DNA from: Annona cherimola
Lineage: Eukaryota; Streptophyta; Magnoliopsida; Magnoliales; Annonaceae
NCBI GenBank assembly: GCA_030490835.1
Contig: CM059975.1
Location: forward strand, 49,901,174-49,965,173
Reading direction: 5' to 3'
Length of the DNA: 64,000 nt
Position 1 is the stretch's first letter. Each line of letters opens with the position of its first letter. Below are positions 9,537-22,005 of this stretch, piece by piece. Under the pieces are notes generated by a model. It saw only the letters and a list, made by a program, of their open reading frames with translations. It was not told the DNA's origin and made no database searches. A program made the position numbers and the translations under genes.

Positions 9537-11460
9537 AAAGCAACAAAGTAAAATTTACATCACCCAAATATGAAGAGCAAATCTCCACTTTATGGGAATT
9601 TTATTGCTTGGCCCCACCTCCTTGCTAGGGGTCCCACAAGATGGGTCCCACCCAAGGGAAAGAGAGGATTGGTTGTGTGTGTTGAAGTGTGGTGCCCCTT
9701 TTCAAGGTAGGAGGGGCCCTCCTTTTATAGTTTTAGAGAACCCCATTGGCTAGACTTGGAATCCAATGTGGGATTCACATACCATGGCCCACTGTAGCTG
9801 CCTTTGTTGTTTCTCCACTTTGCTGCCTCCGTGTGAGCTTGATGTTGGGCTGTAATGGGTTGCCAGAAGAGGGAGCAGGCAGTTTGGGGAAATCGTTGAT
9901 GGTGGCTTTGAATTTGTGGCTAGTTGGGATTTTAATGGTTGCCCGCTACTTCTAGGTGCTTGGATGGGTTTCCAAATTTTTTATTGTCGGTCTTAAGAGA
10001 GTGCAGAAACAGGGTTACTGCTAGTTGGATGAATTGGGAATTGGGCAGCTGTTGTCGCAATTTATAGCTGGCTGGTGAAATGGAACTAAAAAGGGGTCGT
10101 GCTATCCATTTCCATTTGCCGGCTTGATTTAACGCCTAGCTTGTTGCCGTAGCTGGAGAAGAGGGCTGGCAGGATGGTGCAGCTATGCTGATGGTGGAGC
10201 TTGAAAAATCGACGATTTTGATGGGTTTAGTGCTGCTAGAATTTTCTTTCATGGCCCGGTGATGCTGAAAAACGGAGATGGTTACTTCAGAAAAATTCGG
10301 GCAAGATGGGTGCCATGGTCGCCGGATGGGCGAAGCAGAGGAGAAAGCTGGATGCCTTGGCTGTTGACGACATCTTGTATTTGAGGAAGAGAGCTGCTGC
10401 CTTTCAATTTCGGTGGTGAAAGATTGCTGCTGGCAGATTCGGTGCAAAGGGACCTGTGCACGAATGGATTTTTTAGGAAGCAAGGGATCTGCCCAATCGG
10501 ATCTAGATTTTTGGGATTGCGGTGATAGGACGGCCTATTTGCATGAAGGCTGCTATGCTTGGATGGGTTTGGATTGGGAGAAATCGATGGGTTTAATGGT
10601 CGGCTGTGAGAAGATGGGGAGATAAGCAAGGGGCTGCCGGTGCTGAATGGCTTGGAAAAGGGTTGCCGGACGGCTGGCCAAAAATGGTTGAGTGGCGAGG
10701 ATCTGAAATAGGGGTAGTGCAGAGGGGAACGAGGGTGGATCTGAAGCAGATGGAAAGCAGGAATTGGGTTTAATGGCTGTCGGTCCGATTCAAGGAAGGC
10801 AGCTGCTTCAATTTTTTATTCTGCCGTAGCTTGGTCGGTTCTTTTCCATGGCTACTGATTTTGGTGCAGCTGGTGGTGTGCTCTGTTCGGCTTGGTGCTT
10901 GGCTTGTTACGCTGCGTCAAACGGACGGATTTGGAGAAGAAGAGGGCAGCCATGGAAGTCGATTTGGGGAAGATGGATGGGGAAGATGGAGCACTGTAAT
11001 AGGTGCTCTGGTGGTGCACAGTCTCCTATACTCATGCAGCATATTACAAATTTAAATAATAATTCTTTGAGAAATAATTTCAATAATATCATACACCATC
11101 TTAGTTTTATCCTTTAATTTATTTTATCCAAATATAGTAATTTATTTTGTTCCCCATATTTTAAAATATAATTATAGTTATATATTTAAGATTTTTCCAA
11201 TTAAATGATTTTATAAATTTGCCCAAATTATATTAATAAGCTAATACAACTTTCAACATTAAAATTTTCTAGGGGATTGAGTCATAATTTTATATTTTCA
11301 AGAATGTTTGCAAAATGTCCCATTTTATAGCAAAATTAAAGATTCTATCAAAAATATGATTTTCATGAAATTCCACTTAAAACATGCATTTAATTAATAT
11401 TTTAATATTTAACGGTGTGAATTTAATATGAAATTAAATGAAAATTTTTTAAACTTATCA
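9537..11460 (-). repeat. Element X: partial LTR, minus strand, inserted in the G1 integrase
   Basis: On the minus strand the segment starts TGATAAGTTT at 11460, exactly where G1 integrase similarity stops, so 11460 is an LTR edge and AGTAT (11461-11465) the likely target duplication. The first 400 bases are AT-rich, then comes about 1.2 kb rich in CAGC/CCATC words, a TATA box near 9729, and a leader-like stretch. Sirevirus 1 interrupts it at 9536. Small ORFs inside (for example 10136-10483 and 10282-10629, minus) are low-complexity and without recognisable domains. The superfamily cannot be told from the LTR alone. It could be a solo LTR or the end of a full element lying left of the window. 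Confidence 0.55.
9721..9729 (-). promoter_or_regulatory. TATA box of the element X LTR
   Basis: The minus strand reads CTATAAAAGGAGGG, followed by a leader-like sequence. It gives the LTR its orientation and places about 1.73 kb of U3 upstream. Confidence 0.55.
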
Positions 11461-12320
11461 AGTATACACTGGCGAATGACTTATACCTTGTCTTCTATTC
11501 ATCAACACAAGTCTGAGACTAGCTTTTTCTCTCCAACTTCGTCCCAGTTCAATAGAGTTCGGCATCGTCTCCCAAATAACGCTTCAAATGGAGCTATTTG
11601 AATAGTAGCCTGATAGCTATTGTTGTACGCAGACTTCGCTATTGGTATGTATTCATCCCATGATCCTTCAAATTCCAATGTATACATACGGAGCATGTCC
11701 TCGATAATCTGATGCACTCGCTCTGTCTGTCCATCTATCTGAAGATGAAACGTTGTACTGAACTTAAGCTGGGTGCCCAGGGTTTCGTGCGAACTCTTCC
11801 AAAATCGAGATGTGAACATCGTATCTCGATCAGATACTATCGATTTAAGCACTCCGTGGAGCTGTACTATCTCCTTGTAGTACACCTTGGCCAGCTTTTC
11901 TGCCGAAAAAGTTCTCTTTATGGGTATAAAATGTGCAACTTTTGATAATCGATCTACTATTACCTATATAGAGTCATTTCATATTTGTATCTTAGGCAGT
12001 CCTTCAATAAAGTCCATTGTGATGTCATTCCATTTCCACTCGGGAACTTCCAAGGACTATAGCTTTCCAGGCATTCGTTGGTGATCAGCTTTCACCCTTT
12101 GACATGTTAAGCACTTAGCTACATATTCAGTGATCTCCCTTTTCATATTATTCCACCAAAAACCTTTCTCGAGATGTTGATGCATCTTAGTGCTTCCTAG
12201 ATGCCTGGAAAATGATGAAAAATGTGCCTCTTTGAGTATCTATTCTTTCAATTCCACATATATATGTAGGTTTGAGTCATCCTATTGTGCAGTTTTAATT
12301 TGTTCAAATAAAGAAGATTG
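11461..12320 (-). pseudogene. G1 integrase fragment
   Basis: Reading leftwards on the minus strand, zinc-binding and core parts are visible (WWNNMKREI, CLTCQRVKADHQR, TMDFIEGLP near 12200-12000; KSIVSDRD, GQTERVHQI, SAYNNSYQA in 11502-11885). The core Asp and Glu positions can be followed. Several stops and shifts break the frame. Past 11505 the frame still shows KV-stop-VIRQCIL, matching the N integrase, then ends abruptly at 11461 where X entered. The C-terminal chromodomain is therefore not here; it may lie beyond X, outside the window. Confidence 0.8.
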
Positions 12321-12399
12321 TATGTGCATTTGTGACAATCGTACCTGAACTCCAGGTGGACATACAATCAATTCCAATTGTCTTATTTCTCGAAGCAAC

Positions 12400-13318
12400 C
12401 CTTCCTCCTTTGTGATAAGGTGCGTTATGCTGCATTTCTGCTCAATGCGTCGGCTACTATGTTTGCCTTACCTGGATGGTATAGTATTTATAGATCGTAA
12501 TCCTTTAGCAACTCGAGTCATCTCCTTTGTCTCATGTTCAACTCCTTTTGAGTGAAAATATACTTGAGGCTCTTGTGATCCGTATAAATCTTGCACTTAG
12601 CACCATACAAGTAGCGTCTCAAATTTTAAAGGCAAACACAACTGATGCTAATTCTAATTCATGAGTGGGGTAGCTTACTTCATTGGGCTTTAGCTGCCGA
12701 GATGCATAAGCTATCACCTTTCCTCTTGCATCAATAAGCATCCCAATCCCTTCCTGGAAGCATCGCTATAAACCACAAATCATTCGTTTCCTTCAGGTAG
12801 AGTTAGGATTGGAACTTTTATCAACCGTTGCTTCAATTTCTGAAAACTACATTCACATTCTTTAGATCATACATACTTAACTCCTTTTCGGGTCAATCGC
12901 GTTAATGGGGCTGATAACTACGAAAAACCGTCGACAAATCTTCGATAGTAGCTAGTCAACCCTAGAAAACTCCTAGTTTCTGTTATGGTTGTTGGTCTTG
13001 GCCACTTCAGTACTGCCTCAATCTTTTGAGGGTCGACTTGAATTCCTCTTTTTGATATTATATGCCCTAGAAATGCCACTTGTTTTAACCAAAACTCGCA
13101 TTTCTTCAACATGACATATAATTTCTCCTTTCTTAACTTTTCTAGTACCCTTCGTAGGTGAGTTTCATGTTCTCCCTCCAACTTTGAGTAAATTGGGATG
13201 TCGTCAATAAATACAACAACAAATTGATCCAGATAATTCCGAAATACTCTATTCATCATATCCATAAATACAGTAGGTACATTAGTGAGCCCAAAAGGCA
13301 TCACTAGAAACTCATAAT
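12400..13318 (-). pseudogene. G1 reverse transcriptase (C-terminal half) and RNase H
   Basis: The minus strand shows [14 protein letters not shown], the RT catalytic block [23 protein letters not shown] and [11 protein letters not shown] in a continuous frame (about 13315-12918). Degraded RNase H follows, with [14 protein letters not shown] near 12570 and the end of RNase H near 12450. The first residues of the long frame starting at 13385 belong to the Sirevirus 2 LTR; the RT itself begins at 13318, where the Sirevirus split the codon run. Confidence 0.85.
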
Positions 13319-14970
13319 TGTTGGAAACAATTGTTGAAATCGAATGCAAAATATCCAAAGCATATGTTTTGATGATTAACAACACAATTTGAGTAAAGTC
13401 TTAGCTACTAATATGCTTTGTGCAATGTTTAAGGTTATAAAAGTGAAAAATACAAAACAGAACAGGTCAAGTCGCAACTCACGTCGACTCAGACATCGAC
13501 TTGGGCCAAGTCGATTTCTTAAGTCTACTCCATCTTTGACTTCAAAAGACGTCCTCTGTCTAGCATTAAAATTAGGAGCAAGAATTCTCGAAGTCGCAGA
13601 CGAAGTCGACTCCACTTGCGACTTGGGAGAAGTCGCAGACCAAGTCGACTCCAGTATCGACTTCAAGTGACATTTTCCTTCCAGAGCTGAAATTGGATGG
13701 CAGAACTGCCGAAGTTGCACATGAAGTCGACTCCACTTGCGACTTGGGTGAAGTCACAGACCAAGTCAACATCGACTTCAGCATAACAATGCAGGATTTG
13801 AAAAGCTAAGTCGCAGACCAAGTCGACCTCACTTGCAACTTGAGTGAAGCTGAAGACTAAGATAACCCAAGCTTTCAACTTAGATCAAAATGAAGACTAA
13901 AACAAATTCAAAGCAAGTAAAGCTGTATAAATTTATATAAAAGTGATGAGAGAACAATTATTGGATAAGCGGAGTCATTTCAAAGTATTTTAAGTTCACT
14001 TGGCAGGATATGAAGGCCAAGTTGCACCTGAAGTCGACTCCAGCATTGACTTGGGTGAAGTCCAAGACCAAGTCGACACAAGGAAGAACTTGAACAAGCT
14101 GAGCATGGCGAAGTCACAGGCCAAGTCGACTCGAGCATGCGACTTGGGTGAATTCGCAGGCGAAGTCGACTCCATATGCGACTTGGAGGCGTAACGTTCG
14201 AATTTTTGAACGTTGGAACATTTATTGCACGCCAACCAACTTCATAACGTTCAAAAATCTCCCTCCTCTATATATAGACACTCAAGCAAACGTGGATACA
14301 TACAAGTAAGACCTGAAAAAGAGAAAAGAAGTGCTACTGAGAGTTTCAATCCACTTTTCTCTACAATTGAGTGATCTATACACTTTCAAAGGAAGAACAA
14401 GCTTCAAAGTTGCTGTTTGCTTCAACACTGAACGATTCGTTGCTTATACGATTTCTTCCTCGAGCTAAAACTGCCTACACAAATCTGTAAAGTGTAGATT
14501 TCTTCTATTTCATCTTGTTATTTGATTTTGGTGCTTGGTTTGAGTTTGGTGTTTCAAACCAAGATATAGCAAGTAGGGTTGTGATTGGAGTGTAACTCAT
14601 CACCTACTTGTGTTGCTTGTTGTACACGCCCCCTAAAGCTAGAATCTAGAAGAGAGCGGAGGCTCTGGTTGTATATGCCCCCTAGACCTAGAATTTAGAA
14701 GAGAGTGGAGACTCTAGTCGTATTCTCAGAATACATAGTGGAACCCAAGTCACAAGGAAGTGTGAGCTTGGAAGAGTGGAGTAGGGAAAGGTTGCCCGAA
14801 CAACTATAAATTTTATCTACTATTTTTCATTTCCGCTTTCATTATCTTATTGCTTTCTTTAAAGGGGTTTAAACTAAATCGGGGTAAAATCTCTAATTAA
14901 AGTTTTAAATTTTTAAATACCCAATTCACCCCTCCCCTCTTGGATAATTGCCATTAACTCGGGACCAACA
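13319..14970 (+). repeat. 5' LTR of Sirevirus 2 (1652 bp)
   Basis: It runs from TGTTGGAAAC to GGACCAACA. Palindromic GTCGAC/CGACTTGG units fill about 13465-14190. A perfect inverted repeat AACGTTC/GAACGTT with an 8-base loop lies near 14194-14215, a TATATATAG box near 14269-14277. It retains a roughly 48-bp repeat segment missing from the 3' LTR. Confidence 0.95.
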
Positions 14971-14972
14971 AG

Positions 14973-14984
14973 TGGTATCAGAGC
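14973..14984 (+). other. Primer-binding site of Sirevirus 2
   Basis: TGGTATCAGAGC follows the LTR end by two bases, as in Sirevirus 1, again using initiator methionine tRNA. Confidence 0.92.
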
Positions 14985-15018
14985 AGGTCTTTGAGTTTTA
15001 CCGAAGATATCTTTTGAT

Positions 15019-16841
15019 ATGGCATCCTAATCTACTTCCGTTCCTGCATTTGCCGAAGGCCAATCCTTTACTAGGCCACCATTGTTTGATGGGAACAATT
15101 TTGGATATTGGAAGCTACGTATGTAACAACTCATCATGGCTACAGATATGGACTCTTGGATTGCAATCCAAGACGGTGTGACTTTGCCTATTGATGAAAG
15201 AGCTTCCAAATGGACCAATGAGGAAGTGAAAATTGTAAAGAGCAACGCCAAGGCTATGAATTCATTATTTTGTGCTTTTACAGCTTTCGAATATGATAGA
15301 GTATCCTCTTGTTTAACTGCCAAAGAGATATGAGATACACTAACATCTATCTATGAAGGAACTTCTCAAGTCCAAGGGACAAGGAGAAATATTTTGATTG
15401 GAGAATTGAAAAACTTTAGAATGTTAGAAACATAAAATATTTCTGAACTATTTGCTAGATTTTCCAAGATTACTAACACCTTGAAAGGGCTAGGAAAAGC
15501 AATTTCTGAATCTGAGCAGGTCATGAAGATTCTGAGGGCACTACCCGAATCATGGACTTCAAAAATCACGACAATAGAAGAAGCCAAGGACCTAAACACG
15601 TTGAAATTGGAAGACCTTATTAGCTCGTTAATGTCATATGAGCTAATCAAGAAAAGAAACGAGGATCACCACAAAGGCAAAAGAGCCATCGCCTTGAAAG
15701 CTGCACAAGACTCAGATGACACCACCTTATCATCTCAAAACGACGATGAAATTGCCTTACTTACAAAACGGTTCAGAAAATTTATAAGGAAAGGTAGAAA
15801 TTTTAGAAACTTTAAAGAAAAAAATTCTAAAGAGAAAAAGAAAAAATCAATAAAATGTTACCGGTGTGGTGGTTCGGGGCACATGCAAGCCCAATGCCCA
15901 ACGCCCGAAGAAAATAAAGAAAATGAGCAAAGAAAAGATCGAGGCGACAACAGAAAATTTCAAAGAAACAAAGGAAGAGGCATGTACGTAAATGAAGAGG
16001 AATCTACAACATGTAGCTCTTCAAGTGAAGAATGTGAAGCAGATTGCGCAAGAATTTGTTGCATAGCAAATTCCGACATATGTTTCGCAGCCACGAAAAT
16101 CTTGGAGGATCAAGCTACTTCAACGAACTGCACAAGTAGTCAAGAGGTAACCTCCAAACAAAAATCTTTTTCAATTTTCTCTTCTACAAATGAATTCCTC
16201 AAATGTGCTAAATTGGAAGAACTTCAACAAGCCTATGATTCATTATATGAGGAAATAAAGAAATTTGGAAACAAGTTTACAATAAAGAAAAGACAATGTG
16301 ATGCAGTAATAATTGTGAATGGTAAACTTGCTGAAAAGATAGATAAATTAAAAAGTGAAAAGAATACCTTGAAAATTGAGTTAGAGAAACTCAAAAGGGA
16401 AAATGAATCATTAAATGAATCGCTTGTCAAGTTTTCTAATCCAGGAGAAAATGTAAAAATGTTCTTGAAAATGATAAACCAAACTTGTAAGAAAAGACTT
16501 GGGTATAATACATTTGAGCAAGAGAAATCTAATGCTCCAAGAAACTACGCCAAACCCATTTATACTAAACCTAAGATAAATCAAGTAGTTTGGACCAAAA
16601 GACCAACCGAGGAACAACTTATCAAATGGCTTCCTATTTCTAGACTTCCGGGAGCTTGTAATTTTTGCAACAAGTTAGGACACAAGGTTTATCTATGCAA
16701 ATTGAGAAAATTGCAAAACTTGGTGCAAAATTGATTTGGATGCCGAAAAGCATTGGATTTATGGCTTCAAAGGTAGACCAACATAGACTCCAAAGGATAA
16801 CTAACCCAAATGGACTCATAAAATGGGTACCAAAAGGATGA
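15019..16841 (+). pseudogene. gag: Sirevirus 2 gag, several stops and a frameshift
   Basis: The start matches Sirevirus 1 (MAS after the primer site). Stops occur at 15028-15030 and in the codons near 15124, 15331 and 15433. From 15481 the frame is open to 16734, with the knuckle CYRCGGSGHMQAQC, an acidic/Ser-rich region and a Lys/Glu/Asn-rich coiled-coil stretch. The second knuckle, CNFCNKLGHKVYLC, is intact near 16660. A frameshift close to 16715 moves the last 40 residues, ending IKWVPKG, into another frame that stops at 16841. The Trp codon mutated to TAG in Sirevirus 1 is still Trp here. Decayed capsid gene. Confidence 0.85.
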
Positions 16842-16892
16842 GCTCCACTTGACTTAATTTTTGCAGGTTTGTCTTAGAGCTAAGGCCAATAA

Positions 16893-19800
16893 CATATGGT
16901 TATGGATAGTGGCTGCTCAAGACATATAACAGGAGAAAAAGGACTGTTCCATAAGATCAACCCATGCAATGAAGGAACAGTAGCTTTTGGAAATAATAAA
17001 AAAGGTAAAATAAAAGATAAAGGAAATGTTTATGGTATTTCAAATGCATGTATTGAAGATGTACTATTTATTGAAGGACTCAAACACAATCTAATGAGTA
17101 TTAGTCAACTATGTGATAAAGGATATAAAGTTGTATTTGAATCCTCTATATGCAATATTTTTTATGATGAACACATAGTATTTAGTGGCAAAAGACATGA
17201 AAATGTATATTTGGTTTGCCTTGATGAACTAGCGGGAAAATGTCTAATAGCCATAGAAAATAATCCATGGATATGGCATACAAGGCTTGGACATATAAAT
17301 ATGTCAAATATTAAAACATTGTGGAAAAAGAATCTAATACAAGGGTTACCAAAGCTCAAATATAACAAGGATAAGATTTGTAAAGCTTGTCAACTATCTA
17401 AACAACCCTAAATGTCATTTTCCACCAAAAAGGAAATTTCAACAACTAGACCACTTGAGTTGTTACATATGGATCTTTATGGGCCATCAGACATTTTAAC
17501 TCTTGGTGGGAAAAAGTACGTGTATATAATTGTTGATGATTTTTCAAGATTTACTTGGATTATACTCTTAGCTAGCAAAGATGAAGCATTTTCTATGTTT
17601 GTCACGTTTTCAAATTTAGTGCAAAATGAAAAATAAAGTTCAATCATTTCCATTAGAAGTGATCATGGTGGTGAATTTGAAAATAATCGATTCACTGAAT
17701 TTTGCAATGAAAAAGGAATTCACCATACATTTTCTGCACCAAGAACTCAACAAAACGGAGTTGTTGAAAGGAAAAACCGGACAATACAAGAAATGGCTAG
17801 AACCATGCTAAATGAGAGTAAATTGTCCAAAAGATTTTGGGGTGAATCTGTAAGTACGGCTTGTCATGTATTAAACCGAGTTACCATTAGAGCAATATTG
17901 AAAAAGACCCCATATGAACTTTGGAAAGGCAGAAAACCGAACATATCATATTTCCATACTTTTGGATGTACTTGTTATGTGTTAAATAATGAAAAAACAA
18001 ATTTGGGAAAATTAGATGCCAAAAGTGATGAAGCTATTTTCTTAGGTTATTCATCAAATATCAAAGCATATAGGATTTTCAACAAAAGAAATCAAATAGT
18101 AGAAGAATCAATACATGTTTTTTTTTATGAATTTAACCAAACTCCGAGAAAGGAGGATGAACTAAGTGATGCAGGTGATACAAAAGCAAAACAACAAGAA
18201 CAACAAAAGAAAACCGAGCTCAAGCCAGAAAATCCCATGGAGGAAGAGGTAAGTGAAGGTAATGACTCCTACAAACCTCTAATTGATTTGAAATTCAAAA
18301 ATGCCCATCTAATTGAGCAAGTCATTGGAAATATTTATGAAGGAGTAAAATCTAGGAGATCAAAATAAAATATTTGTGGACAATATGCATGTGTCAAAAA
18401 TTGAACCAACCACTATTGAACAAGCTCTTAATGATGAAAACTGGGTTATTGCAATGCAAGAAGAGCTAAATCAATTTGAAAGAAATAATGTATGACATTT
18501 AGTTCCTAGACCAAATGATTATACCATTATTGGTACCAAATGGGTATTTAGGAACAAATTGGATGAAAGCGGACTTGTAATAAGAAACAAAGCTAGACTA
18601 GTAGCCAAAGGGTATTCCCAGGAAGAAGGGATTGATTTTGAAGAATCATATGCACCCGTGGCTAGATTAGAAGCCATACGCATTTTACTAGCATTTGCTT
18701 ATCACATGAATTTCAAATTGTTTCAAATGGATATGAAAAGCGCATTTTTGAATGGATACTTGAATGAAGAAGTATATGTAGAATAACCCCCTGGATTTGA
18801 AGAAAAGGATCAATCAAAATATGTTTATAAATTAACCAAAGCATTATATGGATTAAAGCAAGCTCCACGAGCTTGGTATGAAAGGTTAAACAAATTCTTG
18901 ATTGACCATGAATTTCAAAGAGAAAAGGTTGATACTACTCTATTCATCAAGTATAAAAGCAAAAATATTTTAATTGTGCAAATTTATGTAGATGATATAA
19001 TATTGGGTGCTACTGATGAAACTCTGTGCCAAGAATTTTCTAAGATTATGCAGAGCGAATTTGAAATGAGCATGATGGGAGAATTAAATTTCTTCCTTGG
19101 ACTGCGAATTAAGCAACAAGCCGAAAGAATATTCATAAATCAGTCCAAGTACATCAAAGAAATGCTAAAGAAATTTGGAATGGAATCTAGAAAAGGAGCA
19201 AATACTCCAATGAGTTCAACAATCAAGATCGACACGGATGAAAACGGTAAATGTATTGATAAAAAGCTTTATGGAAGTATGATAGGATCATTATTGTATT
19301 TAACTGCTTCTAGACCGGATATTTTTTCAGTGTATGTATGTGTTCTAGATTCTAAGAATGTCCTAAAGAATCACATTTATTGGCTGTAAAAAGAATTTTT
19401 AAATATTTGATAAATACCACTAATCTTGGACTATGGTATCCAAAGGGGTCAACGTTTGATTTAATCGGCTACTCGGATGTGGATTTTGCCGATTACAAAG
19501 TAGATAGAAAAAGTACTAGTGGAACATGTCAATTTCTTGGAAACATGTTGGTTTCATGGTATTCAAGGAAACAAACTAGTGTTGCTCTATCTACGGCGGA
19601 AGCTGAATATATAGCCGCTGGGAGCTGTTGTGCCCAACTACTTTGGATGAAACAACAATTAAAAGATTATGACATTGATTATTATAATATTCCAATTAAA
19701 TGTGATAATACAAGTGCTATTTGTTTAACTAAAAATCCAGTATTACACTCTAGAACCAAACATATAGATGTGAGACATCATTTCATCCGTGAACATGTTG

Positions 19801-19913
19801 AAAATCATGATGTTTGTTTGGAATATGTAAAAACTCAGGATCAAATTGCTGATATATTCACTAAACCTTTAGCAAAGGAATCATTTTACAAAATTAGAAA
19901 TGATATGGGATGA
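16893..19913 (+). pseudogene. pol: Sirevirus 2 pol, multiple stops and frameshifts
   Basis: Protease (DSGCSRHITGEK), zinc region (CKACQLSK), integrase core (LLHMDLYGP), RT (YVDDIILG) and RNase H ([21 protein letters not shown]) are all present in order. Stops lie at 17409-17411, 17634-17636, 18366-18368, 18493-18495 and 18784-18786. A three-base deletion shortens the integrase near 17750, and frameshifts occur near 18390 and 19325. The TGA at 18493-18495 falls on the same Trp codon as the TGA at 3879 in Sirevirus 1; the rest are private. The gene cannot make any complete enzyme. Confidence 0.88.
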
Positions 19914-19979
19914 TTGAGTTAAATTAGGAATAGTTAGATGGGAAAAGAGGACTTAGAAAAGTCCAAGTCAATAAGTCAA

Positions 19980-20083
19980 GTCGACTCCAGTGAAGTCGAC
20001 TTGGGCATGGCGAAGTCGACTCTGCCTCTGGGCGAAGTCGACTCCGCTGGAGTGAAGTCAACTTCGCCTAGGGCAAAGTCGAC
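19980..20083 (+). promoter_or_regulatory. Phased GTCGAC array before Sirevirus 2 ORF3
   Basis: GTCGAC starts at 19980, 19995, 20015, 20037 and 20078, with a one-base variant GTCAAC at 20057. Spacings are 15, 20, 22, 20 and 21 bp. The arrangement parallels 5366-5498 although the surrounding sequence differs. A pyrimidine-rich leader (about 20100-20340) follows. Confidence 0.72.
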
Positions 20084-20499
20084 TCTGCGCTTGACCGTCA
20101 GACTTCTCTTCCTACTTCTTTCTCTTTTCTCTTCTTCTTCCCTCTCATTCTCTCCCAAGACCGGAAACACTGTTTCTCTCCTTTCTCTTTTCTCTCCGGC
20201 ACCTCTCCCTTCTCCCGTTCTCTTTTTTGGCTCCTCCTGTCTCTCTCTCCGTTTTCACTTTCGGTTTTCCGGCACCACTCCGGCAGCTCTTGTCCGGCAC
20301 TCTGACGGACTCTCCTTCTCTGCTTTCTCCTCTATCTCTTCCATTTGAGCCTTCAGTTAGCTTCCATTTCGGTTAGCTGTCACACAAAAACTCCATTTCA
20401 AAACTCCCAGCTTTCAGCTTCCATTTCAGATTCTAACCCATTTCATTTTAGATAGCAGCATCTCAAATTCCATTTGAAAAACCCATAAAACCAGAATCA

Positions 20500-22005
20500 A
20501 TGGCACCCAAAGCAAGACTACCCAAATTGGCTGTATCCAAGCCTTCGCTCAAACCAGTCTCTAGACCATCCAGTTCTCAAGCCGAAGAAGAAGTGCCCAG
20601 GAGGCAATGGACCCCCTAAAAGCGAGCCCAGGAAGAACCATCCAATTCCAAGGCCGCAGAGTCCGTTTCCAAGCTGCGACTCCATCCACTACTGCTGCCC
20701 GGGAAGAACATCCACAAACATCACAAAGTACGCAATCTGGGGCTAGAAGGAAAGGAACCCCAGCTGCCAATGCTCAAGTCCTGAAAATGCTGACAACGTA
20801 TTTCAAGCCCGAGTTATAGCACAGTCGGTTCTACAAGTCGTTCTATGAACGCAAGGTATTCATTTCTAAAATTATCGATTTCAAAATTTTGAGGGATTAT
20901 GAGTCCGACATTGAGGAGCTATTGGATTTCCAAGGGTGGCCTAGCCTACTAAAAGCAGATGAAAGAGTATACCCCGATTTGACTCGCATTTTCTATTACC
21001 TATGGGATGACGAGTACTTCGGTACATTTGTCAAAGGAGTTGACATATTTTTTAGAATCGGTGTAACCCCAAGGTTAGAGGAAGCAATCATGAATGTGGG
21101 GCAAATCTTAGAGGTACCTTATGAGGATGAGCCATTGCCTGAGAATCTGACCCTATCAGATATCTATAATCAGCTCACCAGGAGCAATAATTATCATCCT
21201 GGGATCAAGTTTCTACATTACATGGACTTATCCCCGAGGCTCAGGGTCCTCAGACTATTGGTTGCACATTGCATTCACCCCAAAGGTGGGGGTAGAAATC
21301 AGCTCAACCCACAGGAGGCCGGCATACTATGGAAACTGGTAAACCGTGTCAAAATTAGCCTCCCTCGATTGTTCATAGAAGCCCTAAACTCTAGGAAAGA
21401 CAACCCACGAGGGGTTCTGCCTTATGGAACTTGGATCACGAAGATCCTAGAGCATTTCGGAGTTGATATTGATGGAGAGCCATTCGAGGTGTTAAAGCCT
21501 ACGAACGCAATCAACAAAGCATTGATCCAAAGAATGAAGATCAATGTAAATCAACTCCGGGCTGAAGCAGAAGAAGGTGCACCGGCTCCAGAGGAAGCCA
21601 GGGATGCACAAGTTGAGGGGGAGCAGCCCCCGCCATCACCAGAAGCACAACCTGCTCCACCACAGGATGCACCCGAGGAGCCTACATCGCCGATGTCATA
21701 TGGGTCGTGCTCTCCTAGAGGATCTAAGATTCCAGACCCGGCTCCACACCCACCTTCTCGGGATACCTCCATTCATGATATTCGAGAGCATCTGGAGCAG
21801 CTAGAGGACCGGATGACCAGTCAGATCGTCGAGGTCCTACATGCCATCACGGATATGCATTCTCGACAGGATCGCATGGATAGGGAGCTCCGGACCATCC
21901 GTTATCACTTAGCATCCAGAAGCCATCGTCATCGATCTATCCCCGAGCTTGATCCTTTTGACACTGGATCAGTTCATCCAGATCCCACACCTGCTCCAGT
22001 CTCAT
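20500..22005 (+). pseudogene. Sirevirus 2 ORF3, N-terminal and core part, split by chromovirus N
   Basis: The ATG at 20500 matches the ORF3 start of Sirevirus 1 (MAPK). An early stop and frameshift break the N-terminal Pro/Ser-rich region near 20620, and a TAG sits at 20817-20819. From 20820 the core is open to 22005: LLDFQGW, YPDLTRIFYYLWDDEYFGTF, DLSPRLRVLRLL, PKGGGRNQLNP, LPYGTWITKILE, then a Pro-rich linker and coiled coil. In 36 codons around PKGGGRNQLNP I count 31 base differences from Sirevirus 1 but two residue changes. N enters at 22005/22006; the C-terminus lies at 29458-29569. Confidence 0.82.

Larger units (their letters stand above)
11461..13318 (-). mobile_element. G1 chromovirus, 3' part (RT end, RNase H, integrase)
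   Basis: The minus strand carries Ty3/gypsy pol in the order RT, RNase H, integrase, so this is the left half of the element whose gag and protease lie at 31647-33760. Sequence words match chromovirus N closely ([26 protein letters not shown]), placing G1 in the same Tekay/Del-like group. It is the oldest layer: frames are broken throughout, and element X, Sirevirus 2 and Athila A all sit in it. Confidence 0.85.

Noticed and set aside
9746..11117. Overlapping ORFs on both strands between 9.7 and 11.1 kb as host genes
   Set aside because: They are short, low-complexity, overlap in several frames and lack domains; the segment is better explained as an LTR with edge, TATA box and orientation.
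13376..13878. ORFs in the Sirevirus 2 LTR repeats with repeated ESTSPATS/QVESTS words
   Set aside because: They come from translation of the palindromic repeat in different frames and occur equally in every LTR.
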